A stretch of 64,000 bases of DNA from Symsagittifera roscoffensis (taxonomy: Eukaryota; Xenacoelomorpha; Acoela; Convolutidae), in assembly GCF_963678635.1 (NCBI RefSeq), contig NC_087069.1, positions 20,992,660-21,056,659 on the forward strand, read 5' to 3'. The notes under the pieces were generated by a model that was not told where the DNA came from, did not search any database, and saw nothing but the letters and a program-made list of their open reading frames with translations. Each line of letters starts with the position of its first letter. Position 1 is the stretch's first letter. This document shows, one piece after another, positions 1 to 8,222 of the stretch. The position numbers and the translations under genes were made by a program.

Positions 1-360
1 ACGCACAAAAAATCAAGGATAGCATGTGGCTGTGCGAGTATCACAGAATGTTCTGGCCATAATCTAAAAATAAAATACGTAAAACGCTTTTTCATATACT
101 TTTTTCAAATTAGTGTTGCTTTTTAGTGTATCTAAAATTAGGCAACAGTTTTAGTCGAAACAATCAAAAAAACAAAAAACAATCAAAAATCAACAAAAGA
201 ATCTTGAAAAAAAAACTTTTTTTTTGAATAAATGGTTTGGAAATTTTTTCTAAAAATGGCGCTAATAAAATTTCGGAAAATAATTTTAATGTAGTTCAAT
301 TAATTTTCATGCTTATTCTTCTATAATAAACCCGCTAGCTGGCTTTAATCGTTGGAAGAT

Positions 361-715
361 CGACTAAAACTCAAAAATTTCAAACCCGTTGTCTCGACAC
401 TGGGACAACTTTTTGAAAACTATTTAGGGTCGTTCAAGTCAGGACTGATAGGGCTCTTATATGATACACCACTCCACCCATTACGATGATTATTTGCGTT
501 AGTATTTTTGCTTGAAAAATTAAATAAGCCTGCTCACCTCATTCACTCGAAATTAGACCAAAATCTTAACTTTCAAACTGGTTTTGTCGACACTGGGAAA
601 ACTTTTTCTATGTCTTTCAAATCACAACTGAACGGGCTTTAATTTGATATATCGCTCGGCTCACTCCAATAATTAATTTTGTTACCTGATTATTTTGCGT
701 GGAAACAAAAAGAAA
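361..715. repeat. Diverged direct repeat, period about 194 bp
   Basis: Two imperfect copies lie head to tail. Each contains a TCGACACTGGGA-like block (about 393 and 587) followed by related stretches (CAAGTCAGGACTGA versus CAAATCACAACTGA, then a GATAYA-C-CTC block). The offset between matching blocks is 194 bp. The rest of bases 1-722 is AT-rich with no supportable gene. Confidence 0.6.
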
Positions 716-722
716 AAACTAA

Positions 723-1487
723 AACACACCAAATTTTAAGAATTGTTACCCCTGCGACATTACCTTCTGCAATACAACTCTCGACTTAGTCTCATCAGTG
801 AACGATCTCGGACTACAAATCAACATAACTTTGTCGTGGACCGAGCACATAAAGAAAAAGCTAACTAAAGCAAATGCAACATTCTTCCTGATACGCCGCA
901 GTGTCAGTCATCTTCTCTCTCCGCAGGTGAAGCTCCACTTGTACAAAACACTTCTCATGCCTATCATTCTATATGCTTCTCAATGCTGGTCTCCAAACAA
1001 ATCGGACTTGAAGCAACTAGAAACCTTCCAGAAACGAGTTGTCAGATGGATGCTCCCTGACACACCGTACCGTGAAGCAATCAGTTCCCTTGGCATCTTA
1101 CCCATTGCGTATTTTGCCGTTTTAACTGACTTTCTCACTCTTTCAAAAATTGTCAGTGGACTATATGACTGTGATCTCACCAGTTGTTATTCCTGCGCAC
1201 CCAGTGGCTCACGACGCACAGCAACTCGTTTACTGTTTGATATCCCGATCATTAAGCTCGAGCGCCAGCGCAACAATTTTTGGTATAGAACGCCTTGGAG
1301 AGCCATCAGAATAGCAAACGTTATCGACATCAGAACCTTCTCGCCTGACTTGAAGTATCGTCTACTCAAACTCATGTGGTCGTTTTTCCACAGTCACTAT
1401 GATGAACTCAGTCCATGTACCTGGACATTCTTGTGTTATTGCTCAAATTGCAGAGATCGACACATTGACCTCTCGGGACTCGATTGA
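723..1487 (+). pseudogene. LINE (non-LTR retrotransposon) reverse transcriptase, C-terminal fragment
   Basis: The open frame begins after a TAA at 720-722 and runs to TGA at 1487. The protein has the hallmark C-terminal part of CR1/jockey-type RTs: a VNDLGLQIN block, then WTEHIKKKLTKA, then the YKTLLMPIILYASQCW motif and an LETFQKRVVRWM stretch. These belong to the thumb and connection region after the RT catalytic core. The catalytic FADD block and the endonuclease are missing, so this is a 5'-truncated copy, the usual fate of LINE insertions. It is the only element of its class in the window. The assignment to CR1/jockey rather than another LINE clade is only probable. Confidence 0.8.
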
Positions 1488-1544
1488 CTTGATTTATCTA
1501 CGGGACTAACAGTCCCCTCATTTACGTTGTAAATGTAAATCCAA

Positions 1545-1567
1545 TATAATAATAATAATAAAATAAA
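1545..1567 (+). repeat. (ATA)n tail of the LINE fragment with AATAAA
   Basis: An (AAT)n microsatellite about 60 bp after the LINE stop codon runs into AATAAA at 1562-1567. A short microsatellite tail rather than poly(A) is typical of several LINE clades. From here to 2217 I see only AT-rich sequence without a supportable gene. Confidence 0.5.
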
Positions 1568-2247
1568 GTTCTTCCCGATTTTCAATGCTCGGAACAATTT
1601 GTTCTCTCATCAAACAACGCAATACGATTCGACTACGCAGAAACCAATAAAACTTTTTAAAAGTCTGTTAAAAATGGCCCTAACGTCAGACGAAGGTCCG
1701 TACACCGGTTCGATACGGCAGTTTCAACGCCATATTTATGCATCCATGTAAACACGAAAGCAATAAATATGGTCCTGGAAATTCCAATAAATTCAAATCA
1801 TACTTCATATTAAATCTGGTATTTAAACTTTTTACACAATGAGAGTGACGACAATGTAAGCAACGTTTCAAAGTATACATTGATTCAATCATCGTCTAAA
1901 ATCAGTTCCAAAAGGAAAGCATCATGATGAAATGTCGTTATAAATCTGCCTTCTTCTAAAATAGCAATTATGAAACTTTCTGATGTTTATGTATGACGCC
2001 GAAAAAAAAACGAAATATACGAAACAAGCCCATAAAAACGTCTGCTGTTGTCTAAGTTAAACATTTAACTAGAAATTGATGTTATATAGGAGCTTAATTT
2101 TAAAGGAAAAAGGGAAGCGCGTTTAAAAAAGTGTTTTTTTTACTTTTTACGCTATTCTTTTAAAAAGTAAGCAATAACTGCAATATTAAATTTAAAAATA
2201 AATGATTTTCTATGAGTTTAAACTTTAGCTAAGATAGTAGTACTCAC

Positions 2248-2587
2248 CAAAGGATAAATCACCTTTGCTAAATCAAGCTCAGCTATTTCCATCACAAGAA
2301 GAAAATGTTGATTTACAGCGTCTTCATGTGGGACGAAATAGCCTAAAATTTTAACGATGTTTTCATGCTGAAGAGCACACAAAGATGAAACCTCTCGCAT
2401 AAAACCCTTGTCATCGAAGTCGGATGTTGCATGGTACTTTTTGATTGCACAGGATTCATTTCTATAAGATCCTTTATATATACTGCTACTCAGTGTTTTG
2501 CCGAGACAGTTTTCGTGCTTGTATTCAACTGAGATAGATTTTCGATCTTCAATTCTGAAACTCGGGCGGTTTGACATGCGGAAATTT
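2248..2587 (-). pseudogene. 5' exon of a protein kinase-like gene
   Basis: The exon is bounded by an acceptor TTTCAG (ending at 2588 on the minus strand) and a donor GTGAGT (2247-2242). It starts at ATG 2577, only 10 nt after the acceptor, so the acceptor could serve an intron in the 5' UTR or trans-splicing. The encoded N-lobe has a degenerate glycine loop (LGKTLSSSIYKG), the ATP-binding Lys in CAIKKY, an alpha-C Glu in FMREV, and the QHENIVKILGYF and LLVMEIAELDL strands up to the hinge. No exon with the HRD or DFG motifs is visible to the left. A broken LTR starts 43 bp upstream of the acceptor. It is either a fragment left by rearrangement or a real gene with distant exons outside the window. 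Confidence 0.65.
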
Positions 2588-2630
2588 CTGAAACAAAAAT
2601 CTTTAAATTAAGTTTCTGTTTCATGAATAT

Positions 2631-2793
2631 TGTAACATTCGCCGGTAAGTACATACCGACGGAAAATAAAGCTAGGTTATGAAACGACTGGCTAGCTCCT
2701 AAACACAGCTTCACATGCTTTTAACCGTCTCTGTTAAAGCCGAATCTATATGTCGTCCTTTAACATCGGGTCGACAAAGTCATTACTTAGTCG
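2631..2793 (-). repeat. Truncated gypsy LTR fragment
   Basis: It begins with TGTAACATTCG and aligns with the first ~165 bp of the copy-1 left LTR (4335-4500), including the GAAAATAAAGCTAGGTT and GGGTCGACAAA blocks, with many substitutions. It ends where Penelope-like sequence begins, so it is either a truncated solo LTR or the edge of an older insertion into a PLE. Confidence 0.75.
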
Positions 2794-2794
2794 A

Positions 2795-2960
2795 CCATAG
2801 AAAAACTTGATAGAAGAAATTGACCATAGAAGAGCTTGACCATTGACCATAAAAGAACTGGATAGTAACGGTAATTTGGCCTTTTTGGATTTGAGTTTAA
2901 GTGCTCGTGGCCTGCAAAGAAGAGATGACCGCAATTTTGTTACCACCATCACTCCTTAGA
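2795..2960 (+). pseudogene. Penelope-like RT C-terminal fragment
   Basis: Bases 2829-2890 match 29115-29165 closely and encode the same EELDSNGNLAFLDL stretch found just after the RT catalytic block of the larger PLE. A short piece with a TTGACCATAGAAGAGCTTG-like sequence is repeated at its start. Lying immediately before the N-terminus of the larger PLE, it may be the remnant of a tandem, truncated partner, an arrangement common in PLEs. Confidence 0.6.
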
Positions 2961-4211
2961 TTGGTCCTGAAAAGAAAACTCACTTAGAAACTTGTGGTAG
3001 ATTATTTAAAACAATTTAATAAATTTAATAGCAGTTTCCTGAGAATTAAATTTCTGAAAAAATGTCTCGATAACGCGTGCCTGATAACGTTATTTTTTCG
3101 GATCAAGCGGTGCACAGCTTTCAATTGAGACTCTTGAGATCTGAGATAAGCCAGGCATATGCGGATAGGACCAAGGCATCGGGTAACCAAGCAAAAGCAA
3201 GGGAGGTATTGAGAAGGGGTATAGATGAGAAATGGTGGCCTTCGGTAATATTCTATCAATTAAACAGTTTTGAGAGACATTGAGAGTTTTTTGTCTGAAT
3301 TGAAGTTAAATAAATTACCCGGAGAAAAAACCTATGTGAGATTGAAGCAGCTGCAAAGAGATATGCTAAGAATGTGAAACAGACCCCCTCTGACAAAGGT
3401 GTTGAAAAAGCCAGAATGTATTTGAAGGAAAACAGTCTTCTGGCAGTGCCGTTTGATGTGTAATGGCAGTGCGGGTGTGGGTTTTTCTTTAATTAAAAAG
3501 GAGACATATGAGAAGAAACCGAAAGTTTTTTTACAGGCAGAACAATTTAGTGAGAGGAAGAATATGATAAACAACGTGATCATAAAAACTGAAAAAGACA
3601 TAAACAAGGAATTACTCGCCATGAAAAAGAAGGACGAGATTAGCGAAGCGCTGTATACTAGGTTGAGATCAATGGGGGCACAGCCGGCTAGGCTGCATGG
3701 ATTAGCAAAAGTACAAAAGCAAGGTACACCACTTAGTCCCGTCCTTTCTTTACCTGGTAGCTCATATGGCAACCTAAATGAAACATTGGCAAAGTACTTT
3801 AGGAAATTGAGGGGGCAAACATAGAAATGAACACTCAAATGGCCAGGGAGATCTTGGAGAAAACTGAACTGGACTCTTCTGATGAGAGTATAATCTTCGT
3901 TGTTGTAAAGAGTTTGTACACTAATGTCCCGCTCAAGGAAGCCGTTGAAATAGCCCTGAGGAGATTATATGAGCAAGTCAACCCTACAGAAACATCTCGC
4001 AAGACAATGAAAAAACTACTGAATTTGGCACTGAGTAAGGTAAATTTTAAATGCAGTGGTTTGTGGTATGTGCAAAAAGACGGTTTAGCAATGGGCGCCT
4101 CCCTTGCAGTAATACTGGCTAATTTGTGGCTCAAAGAATACGAAACTGCATTAAAGAAAGAATTACCAAAATTGACTGTGCTAAAAAAGGATAACAAGGC
4201 GGAAGGCGGTC

Positions 4212-4334
4212 TGCCCTAGATGTCAGAAAAAGGTGACATATTGGACTAAAGGGATAGAATGCGAAGCTTGTTTGAATTGGTACCGATTAGGGTGTGGTAA
4301 AATATCGGAATCTGAATATGCAGACATCGCTGAA
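4212..4334 (+). other. PHD-like zinc finger inside the PLE RT, left half
   Basis: In frame the sequence gives C-P-R-C, then C-E-A-C eighteen residues after the first Cys, then WYRLGC and ISESEYADIAE. It continues across the giant element at 28946 with ETVWYC. This is the Cys4-His-Cys3 order of a PHD finger, but the His is Arg and the last Cys (CIAC) is Gly, so metal binding is degraded. It lies between RT motif B and motif C. Confidence 0.65.
4332..4334 (+). repeat. Candidate 3-bp target duplication (GAA), left side
   Basis: GAA precedes the left LTR and GAA (28946-28948) follows the right LTR. Removing the element and one GAA leaves an uninterrupted PHD reading frame. Three base pairs is short for Ty3/gypsy, where 4-6 is usual, so the duplication may be partly decayed. 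Confidence 0.5.
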
Positions 4335-4813
4335 TGTAACATTCGCCCGGAAGATACAAATCGACTGAAAATAAAGCTAGGTTCTAAGATCGACTGGCCA
4401 ACGTCTAAACAGAGCTCTACATGCTTTTCACCGTCTCTACCAAGCCAGTACTTTCGGTGGTCTTTCTAACATTGGGTCGACAAAAACGTTACTGCTTTCG
4501 GCTTCGGTCAAAACACTCAGATTAACTTAATTACATGCAGAAATAGTGAGCTCATGCCTGGGTCTCAGTATCCCCAGACCACGAGGTCACTCCTAAAATC
4601 AGGGCTACTACTATTTATTGAATTATTATTGTTTTTGTTCAGTAGATAAAAATCATCATCTCCATCGAAGATGGATCAACCCTTTCCCCAACTACTAGCT
4701 TCTCATCTTAGCAGAATGAATTCAGATGTTAATTAAAATCAATTCAGGACATAATAGGGAAGCTAAAAGTTTGTATAAGATGATAAAAGTTCCAGTCCCG
4801 AGACCCCTCCGGA

Positions 4814-4856
4814 TTCTCGAATCCGGAGTAATAAGACCCTTATCTTCCTTCCGGAA
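4814..4856 (-). promoter_or_regulatory. TTCnnGAA dyads in the LTR (heat-shock-element-like)
   Basis: TTCTCGAA (4814-4821) is centred in a 10-bp-arm inverted repeat, and TTCCGGAA (4849-4856) in a 12-bp perfect palindrome. Both are two-unit nTTCnnGAAn arrangements as in heat-shock elements. Both are conserved in the other LTR at 28533-28540 and 28568-28575. Binding is inference. Confidence 0.35.
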
Positions 4857-5015
4857 GGCTGTCTTCCACCCTTCACCGTCGTTCGCAACGGCCTTGCAAC
4901 TATTGTAGCGACACAATAGTTGCAACTCGGAACGGTCTCTGCCACTTCTGCAATTTGTTGTTGTTTTCCAATCGAAATTCTTGTCGTTATCGCTATCGCA
5001 ACTAATGTTGTTGTG

Positions 5016-5021
5016 TTTTAT
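5016..5021 (-). promoter_or_regulatory. Candidate TATA box (ATAAAA) in the left LTR
   Basis: Minus strand GAAATAAAACACAAC matches GGATAAAAACACAAC in the copy-2 LTR (31019-31033) in position and context, which supports a core promoter role. It lies about 47 bp downstream of TGACGTCA. The block is deleted in the 5' LTR at 28076-28945. Confidence 0.45.
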
Positions 5022-5067
5022 TTCGGTTTCCTGCCAAAATGGTCGTTTCTGACGTTTCTCAGAAATA

Positions 5068-5075
5068 TGACGTCA
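5068..5075. promoter_or_regulatory. Consensus CRE palindrome TGACGTCA in the LTR
   Basis: A perfect ATF/CREB palindrome within a 12-bp palindrome (TATGACGTCATA, 5066-5077). It is present unchanged in the right LTR at 28769-28776. Its spacing of about 50 bp upstream of the TATA-like block suits an activator site. The copy-2 LTR lacks it. Confidence 0.5.
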
Positions 5076-5105
5076 TACTTCGAAAATTTAAAAATTTGAA
5101 ACACC

Positions 5106-5115
5106 AGAATATTCT
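5106..5115. promoter_or_regulatory. AGAATATTCT dyad in the LTR
   Basis: Perfect GAAnnTTC palindrome, repeated in the right LTR at 28807-28816. The equivalent place in the copy-2 5' LTR has a three-unit element at 30929-30943, so the dyad is conserved between families. Confidence 0.4.
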
Positions 5116-5245
5116 AGCCTTCACCGTTTGACTAAAGGTCCCAATAACGTTGTTAATCTCTTAAAACCGTCAATTCGGAAGGTTCTCTGCTAAAAACTCG
5201 AAATTGCTGCGTCTGCATTTTTGTCCATTCTGGTCGAATGTCACA

Positions 5246-6078
5246 TATTCCCCGGACAGTCTGGTCAATGTCCTCATTGAATCTCGCAATGTTCGTAAAA
5301 TTGGTACAGTGTCATCGAACAGAATTTACAAAATGCACGAAATTACTTTTATCCGCGTCATATCGACTCACTGCAGAATATAAATGGCATCATACTACAT
5401 CACTATAGCCTTCAAATTCTTTCATTAATCTGCACATTGAGGATATGACCTAAGATAAAAACATCTTTTCTGACTTCCATTGTCAATGCCCTGATTAAAA
5501 AAAATTTCTCCTAGATTTTTAAAAGATGTTGGTTTGCAGGACAGTCCTGCCAACCAACACTCTAAAATTATCCTACTATGCTTTTTCCCTTCGGAAATCT
5601 TGCTTTTTATTGTCCTGAATATTAAAACTAAGAAACTCTGTGGTTAGAAAGAACAATGAGACAATCTCCTTCTTCGAGAGATTACCCAAGCCTTTCATAT
5701 CACCACAAAGTGATTAGTTCTCCTAGTTGATTAAAAACAGTCATGCAGGCTGGAATATTTAAATATACTCTTTACTCAAGCCTTTCTAAATAAATAGTAA
5801 GTGTCTCTAAAGCCACCAACTAAAATCAAAATGCAAATTTATAAATGCAACAAATTCTTTAATGTTCAAAGCTCAACTAAATGTTTCAGTTTTCAATTAC
5901 AATTTGGTTGCTTGGTTTCTCACTTGAGTTTTTTCACACACATAAAACAATTCTGAATTTTAATTCCTTCTTCTACGTCACTTCTTTGTTTTCTTCTTTT
6001 TTCGTCGTTTAGAAGTTCTAAAACTTCTAAATTCTTCTAAATTTTTTTCTTTTTGCCTCTTGTTCTTTCGACCGTTTG
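5246..6078 (-). other. 3' non-coding region of copy 1 with a weak polypurine tract
   Basis: About 830 bp separate the last accessory stop codon from the 3' LTR. Next to the LTR the minus strand reads CCGGGGAATA, a poor but plausible polypurine tract. Bases 5272 onward align well with 53948-54510 in copy 3, so this region is conserved within the family. No open frame of interest was seen. Confidence 0.6.
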
Positions 6079-8172
6079 TCAATGTTCCATCTCTTCCTCC
6101 TGTGACACTGACTCTGCATTTTCAGTTTCTGTGTCTCGCAACACATCGTTAGCTATTCTGACGCTGTTGGAAGCAGTCCTCCAATACTTCTGCTCTTCTA
6201 CCCTCTGTTTGCAACAAGGTAGGGGATCCACGTTAGATTCTCTGTTTCGGCAGAAGCTGTTGTGGAGACACAACGTCACGTTTCTCTCCAGATCTTCCTT
6301 CAACATCTCTTCCTTCTCCTTTCCACTACGTTCACTCGTCCTGGAAATTCTTTTTACAGCGGTGGTCACTGCATTCCGATGAGTCACGAAAGTTCGCTTG
6401 AAAGCTTCTGCTCCAATCTCCAGCTGATACCCACTGTACACCCAGCCGTGCTTCGACATATGCTTCTTGGCATATTGGTACAACCATGCAGTCATGTTAG
6501 CTCTGAACCATGGCATCAATCGTCTTCTTGCCCATATCTTTTTCACTTCCATCGGAATGTTTAGAATCTTGCTCGTTGTCTCAAAAAGATCTAAATCTTT
6601 TAGACAATCCAATTTCTGCAACTGTTCTCTCGTTGGTGCCTCCTGTCTATTGTTTTCTCTCACATGAGCCTCCAGCCATCGTATCGCCATCATAACTCCC
6701 ACTATCACTATTGTTATGGGCCGTGATGAGTCTGGTAAACCCATGGAGAACAGCTCTCCAGAGTCCCAGATCAACACCAGATTACTACGCTCGGGATACC
6801 ACCAGGTCTGCAGCAAGCAGTGGCAGGGAAATTCGTCATGTGTCAACATGATGCTCCTCCAATTACGTTTTCCCGTAGCTTCCAGTAATGGCTCCACTTC
6901 CATCATCACTCGGTAGACTTCGTCATTCTCGTCTACTGTATTGTTATCCGTAACGGTTGATCCTCTCTGTTTCTGTCTTTCAAAGTCACTGAAGTTCCCA
7001 CTCATATATCCCATGAACCTCCTTCCCAGTATCGATTCCAACTCCTCCTTTGTTCTCTCTGGAACTGCTGAGAACATTTTACATAGCAACTCGTAAGATT
7101 TTTTGGACATTCTCGTTAATCGCACACACTTTGGCACTGAGAAGGCTTGATCCATCATCGTTCTCGTACTCTTTACATCCACAGCTACGAAATGCTCCGG
7201 GTATCTGCTCTTGCACATTGGAGCCAATGTCGATCCCACCAAATATCGTGCTCCTGATGGTCTACAATAAGACTCACTATGTCTGATGTTCATTTCCGTC
7301 TCGATCGCTTCCCTCCATTTTCCTATGTACTTTTGCTCAGTTTGCAGAACTCCTGGCAACACTTCTACACTGATCGCTGCGCCCATCTCATGTTTCTGTT
7401 CTAGATTCAATAGTGACTCTAAAGAACCAAACATGCTGTAGAATCCTAGTGCAGTCACTAGATTCACTTCGGTTCCTCCATGGCAATCTGCGATCAGTTC
7501 CTTTTTCGTCTTTGCTTTCATCACAACATTCCCAAACAATATCGTCAATTGCTTGTGTTGTCTCTCTAGGGTTTTCACACAATCCAGACCTCCACAAACG
7601 TGACCTTCCAGTCCACAGACTTCCGCCAGACAGCTACCAGGTTTGACCCAGTCTTCTGGTCCCCAGCCAGGCAACTCCGCTTTGTCTTCCCCGTTGCTCC
7701 TAGAGGCTGTTATCATCACATTATATATGATGTTCAGGTCACGCAGGTTACAATCTGCATTCAGCTCCCTCTGCACATCTTGTGTCGTCCGTAATATCGA
7801 GTCAGCATTGGGACTAGGACACCATGATGGTCTCATCAGTTCCCACACTACCATCAAGCTCGTTCTCAGTAGTTCATCTGAGAATCCCAACCCAAATTCC
7901 ACTCTTTCGTCGGATTTTGGTACGGAAGATGCTGTCACCTCTTCTTCCAAGACCAGTCCCAATTTGGTCTGCGGATTATTAGCGCTCTTAATCGTTACAA
8001 TTCTCGACGTCCAGAATCTTAGCAACACTGCTTGCTCGTAATCGAAGAAGCAATCGCGTATGTCTTCACTCAGGAAAGGGTTGTACGCTATCTCTATGAT
8101 TCCGGACACGTAGCTGTATGACTTCTTCTTGATCAGTCCACAGTACTCACTGGATTTCGGTAGTGCCCCCAT
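6079..8172 (-). CDS. Accessory protein D of the giant element (697 aa), function unknown
   Basis: Uninterrupted frame from ATG 8172. The same frame is open upstream and overlaps the end of the preceding ORF, and an ALxFSNKELR-like stretch before the ATG is also visible in copy 3, so translation could enter from the previous frame by -1 slippage. I recognise no enzyme family. Visible features are a Cys/His-containing stretch near residues 185-200 (CGLEGHVCGGLDC), a WYPE/DSGELFSMG region near 490, a hydrophobic ITIVIVGVMMAIRW segment that is polar in copy 3 and so unlikely to be a membrane span, and a charged helical C-terminus ending in Glu-rich sequence. Copy 3 has a full-length but broken homologue (54511-56260). 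Copy 2 keeps only its beginning. Confidence 0.8.
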   Translation of the reverse strand: MGALPKSSEYCGLIKKKSYSYVSGIIEIAYNPFLSEDIRDCFFDYEQAVLLRFWTSRIVTIKSANNPQTKLGLVLEEEVTASSVPKSDERVEFGLGFSDELLRTSLMVVWELMRPSWCPSPNADSILRTTQDVQRELNADCNLRDLNIIYNVMITASRSNGEDKAELPGWGPEDWVKPGSCLAEVCGLEGHVCGGLDCVKTLERQHKQLTILFGNVVMKAKTKKELIADCHGGTEVNLVTALGFYSMFGSLESLLNLEQKHEMGAAISVEVLPGVLQTEQKYIGKWREAIETEMNIRHSESYCRPSGARYLVGSTLAPMCKSRYPEHFVAVDVKSTRTMMDQAFSVPKCVRLTRMSKKSYELLCKMFSAVPERTKEELESILGRRFMGYMSGNFSDFERQKQRGSTVTDNNTVDENDEVYRVMMEVEPLLEATGKRNWRSIMLTHDEFPCHCLLQTWWYPERSNLVLIWDSGELFSMGLPDSSRPITIVIVGVMMAIRWLEAHVRENNRQEAPTREQLQKLDCLKDLDLFETTSKILNIPMEVKKIWARRRLMPWFRANMTAWLYQYAKKHMSKHGWVYSGYQLEIGAEAFKRTFVTHRNAVTTAVKRISRTSERSGKEKEEMLKEDLERNVTLCLHNSFCRNRESNVDPLPCCKQRVEEQKYWRTASNSVRIANDVLRDTETENAESVSQEEEMEH

Positions 8173-8222
8173 AGATTCTTTAGTGAGTCTCAGCTCCTTG
8201 TTTGAAAATCTCCTGATTTCGT

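Larger units (their letters stand above)
2985..4334 (+). pseudogene. Penelope-like element RT, N-terminal part, cut by the giant element
   Basis: The pieces in order are: an N-terminal FLRIKFLKKCLDN segment near 3040; QAYADRTKASG; WWPSVIFYQLN; AVPFD near 3450; LHGLAKVQKQGTPLSPVLSLPGS (RT fingers, 3690-3765); a VVVKSLYTNVPL block (motif A, Asp replaced by Lys) at 3898-3933; and DGLAMGASLAVILANLW (motif B) near 4080-4130. At least four frame breaks separate them, so it is dead. A PHD-like finger follows from 4212. The catalytic YVDD and GIY-YIG endonuclease continue at 28946, because the 24.6-kb gypsy element sits between. Family assignment is firm from motif order. Confidence 0.85.
4335..5245 (-). 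repeat. 3' LTR of copy 1 (911 bp)
   Basis: Direct repeat of 28076-28945, with near-inverted ends TGTAACATTCG and CGAATGTCACA. Unlike the other LTR it keeps a GAAATAAAACACAAC block (minus strand, about 5009-5023) with a TATA-like ATAAAA at 5016-5021, and a 22-bp block at 4478-4499. Confidence 0.93.

Noticed and set aside
41..56. AGAATGTTCTGG at the left edge as part of another LTR
   Set aside because: Only this motif matches; the flanks do not resemble either LTR family.
1686..1892. Minus-strand 68-residue frame as the next kinase exon
   Set aside because: No HRD, DFG or splice sites in register with the donor at 2247.
4722..4945. Small frames inside the LTRs
   Set aside because: They occur in both LTRs on both strands because the palindromic region lacks stops; no protein feature.
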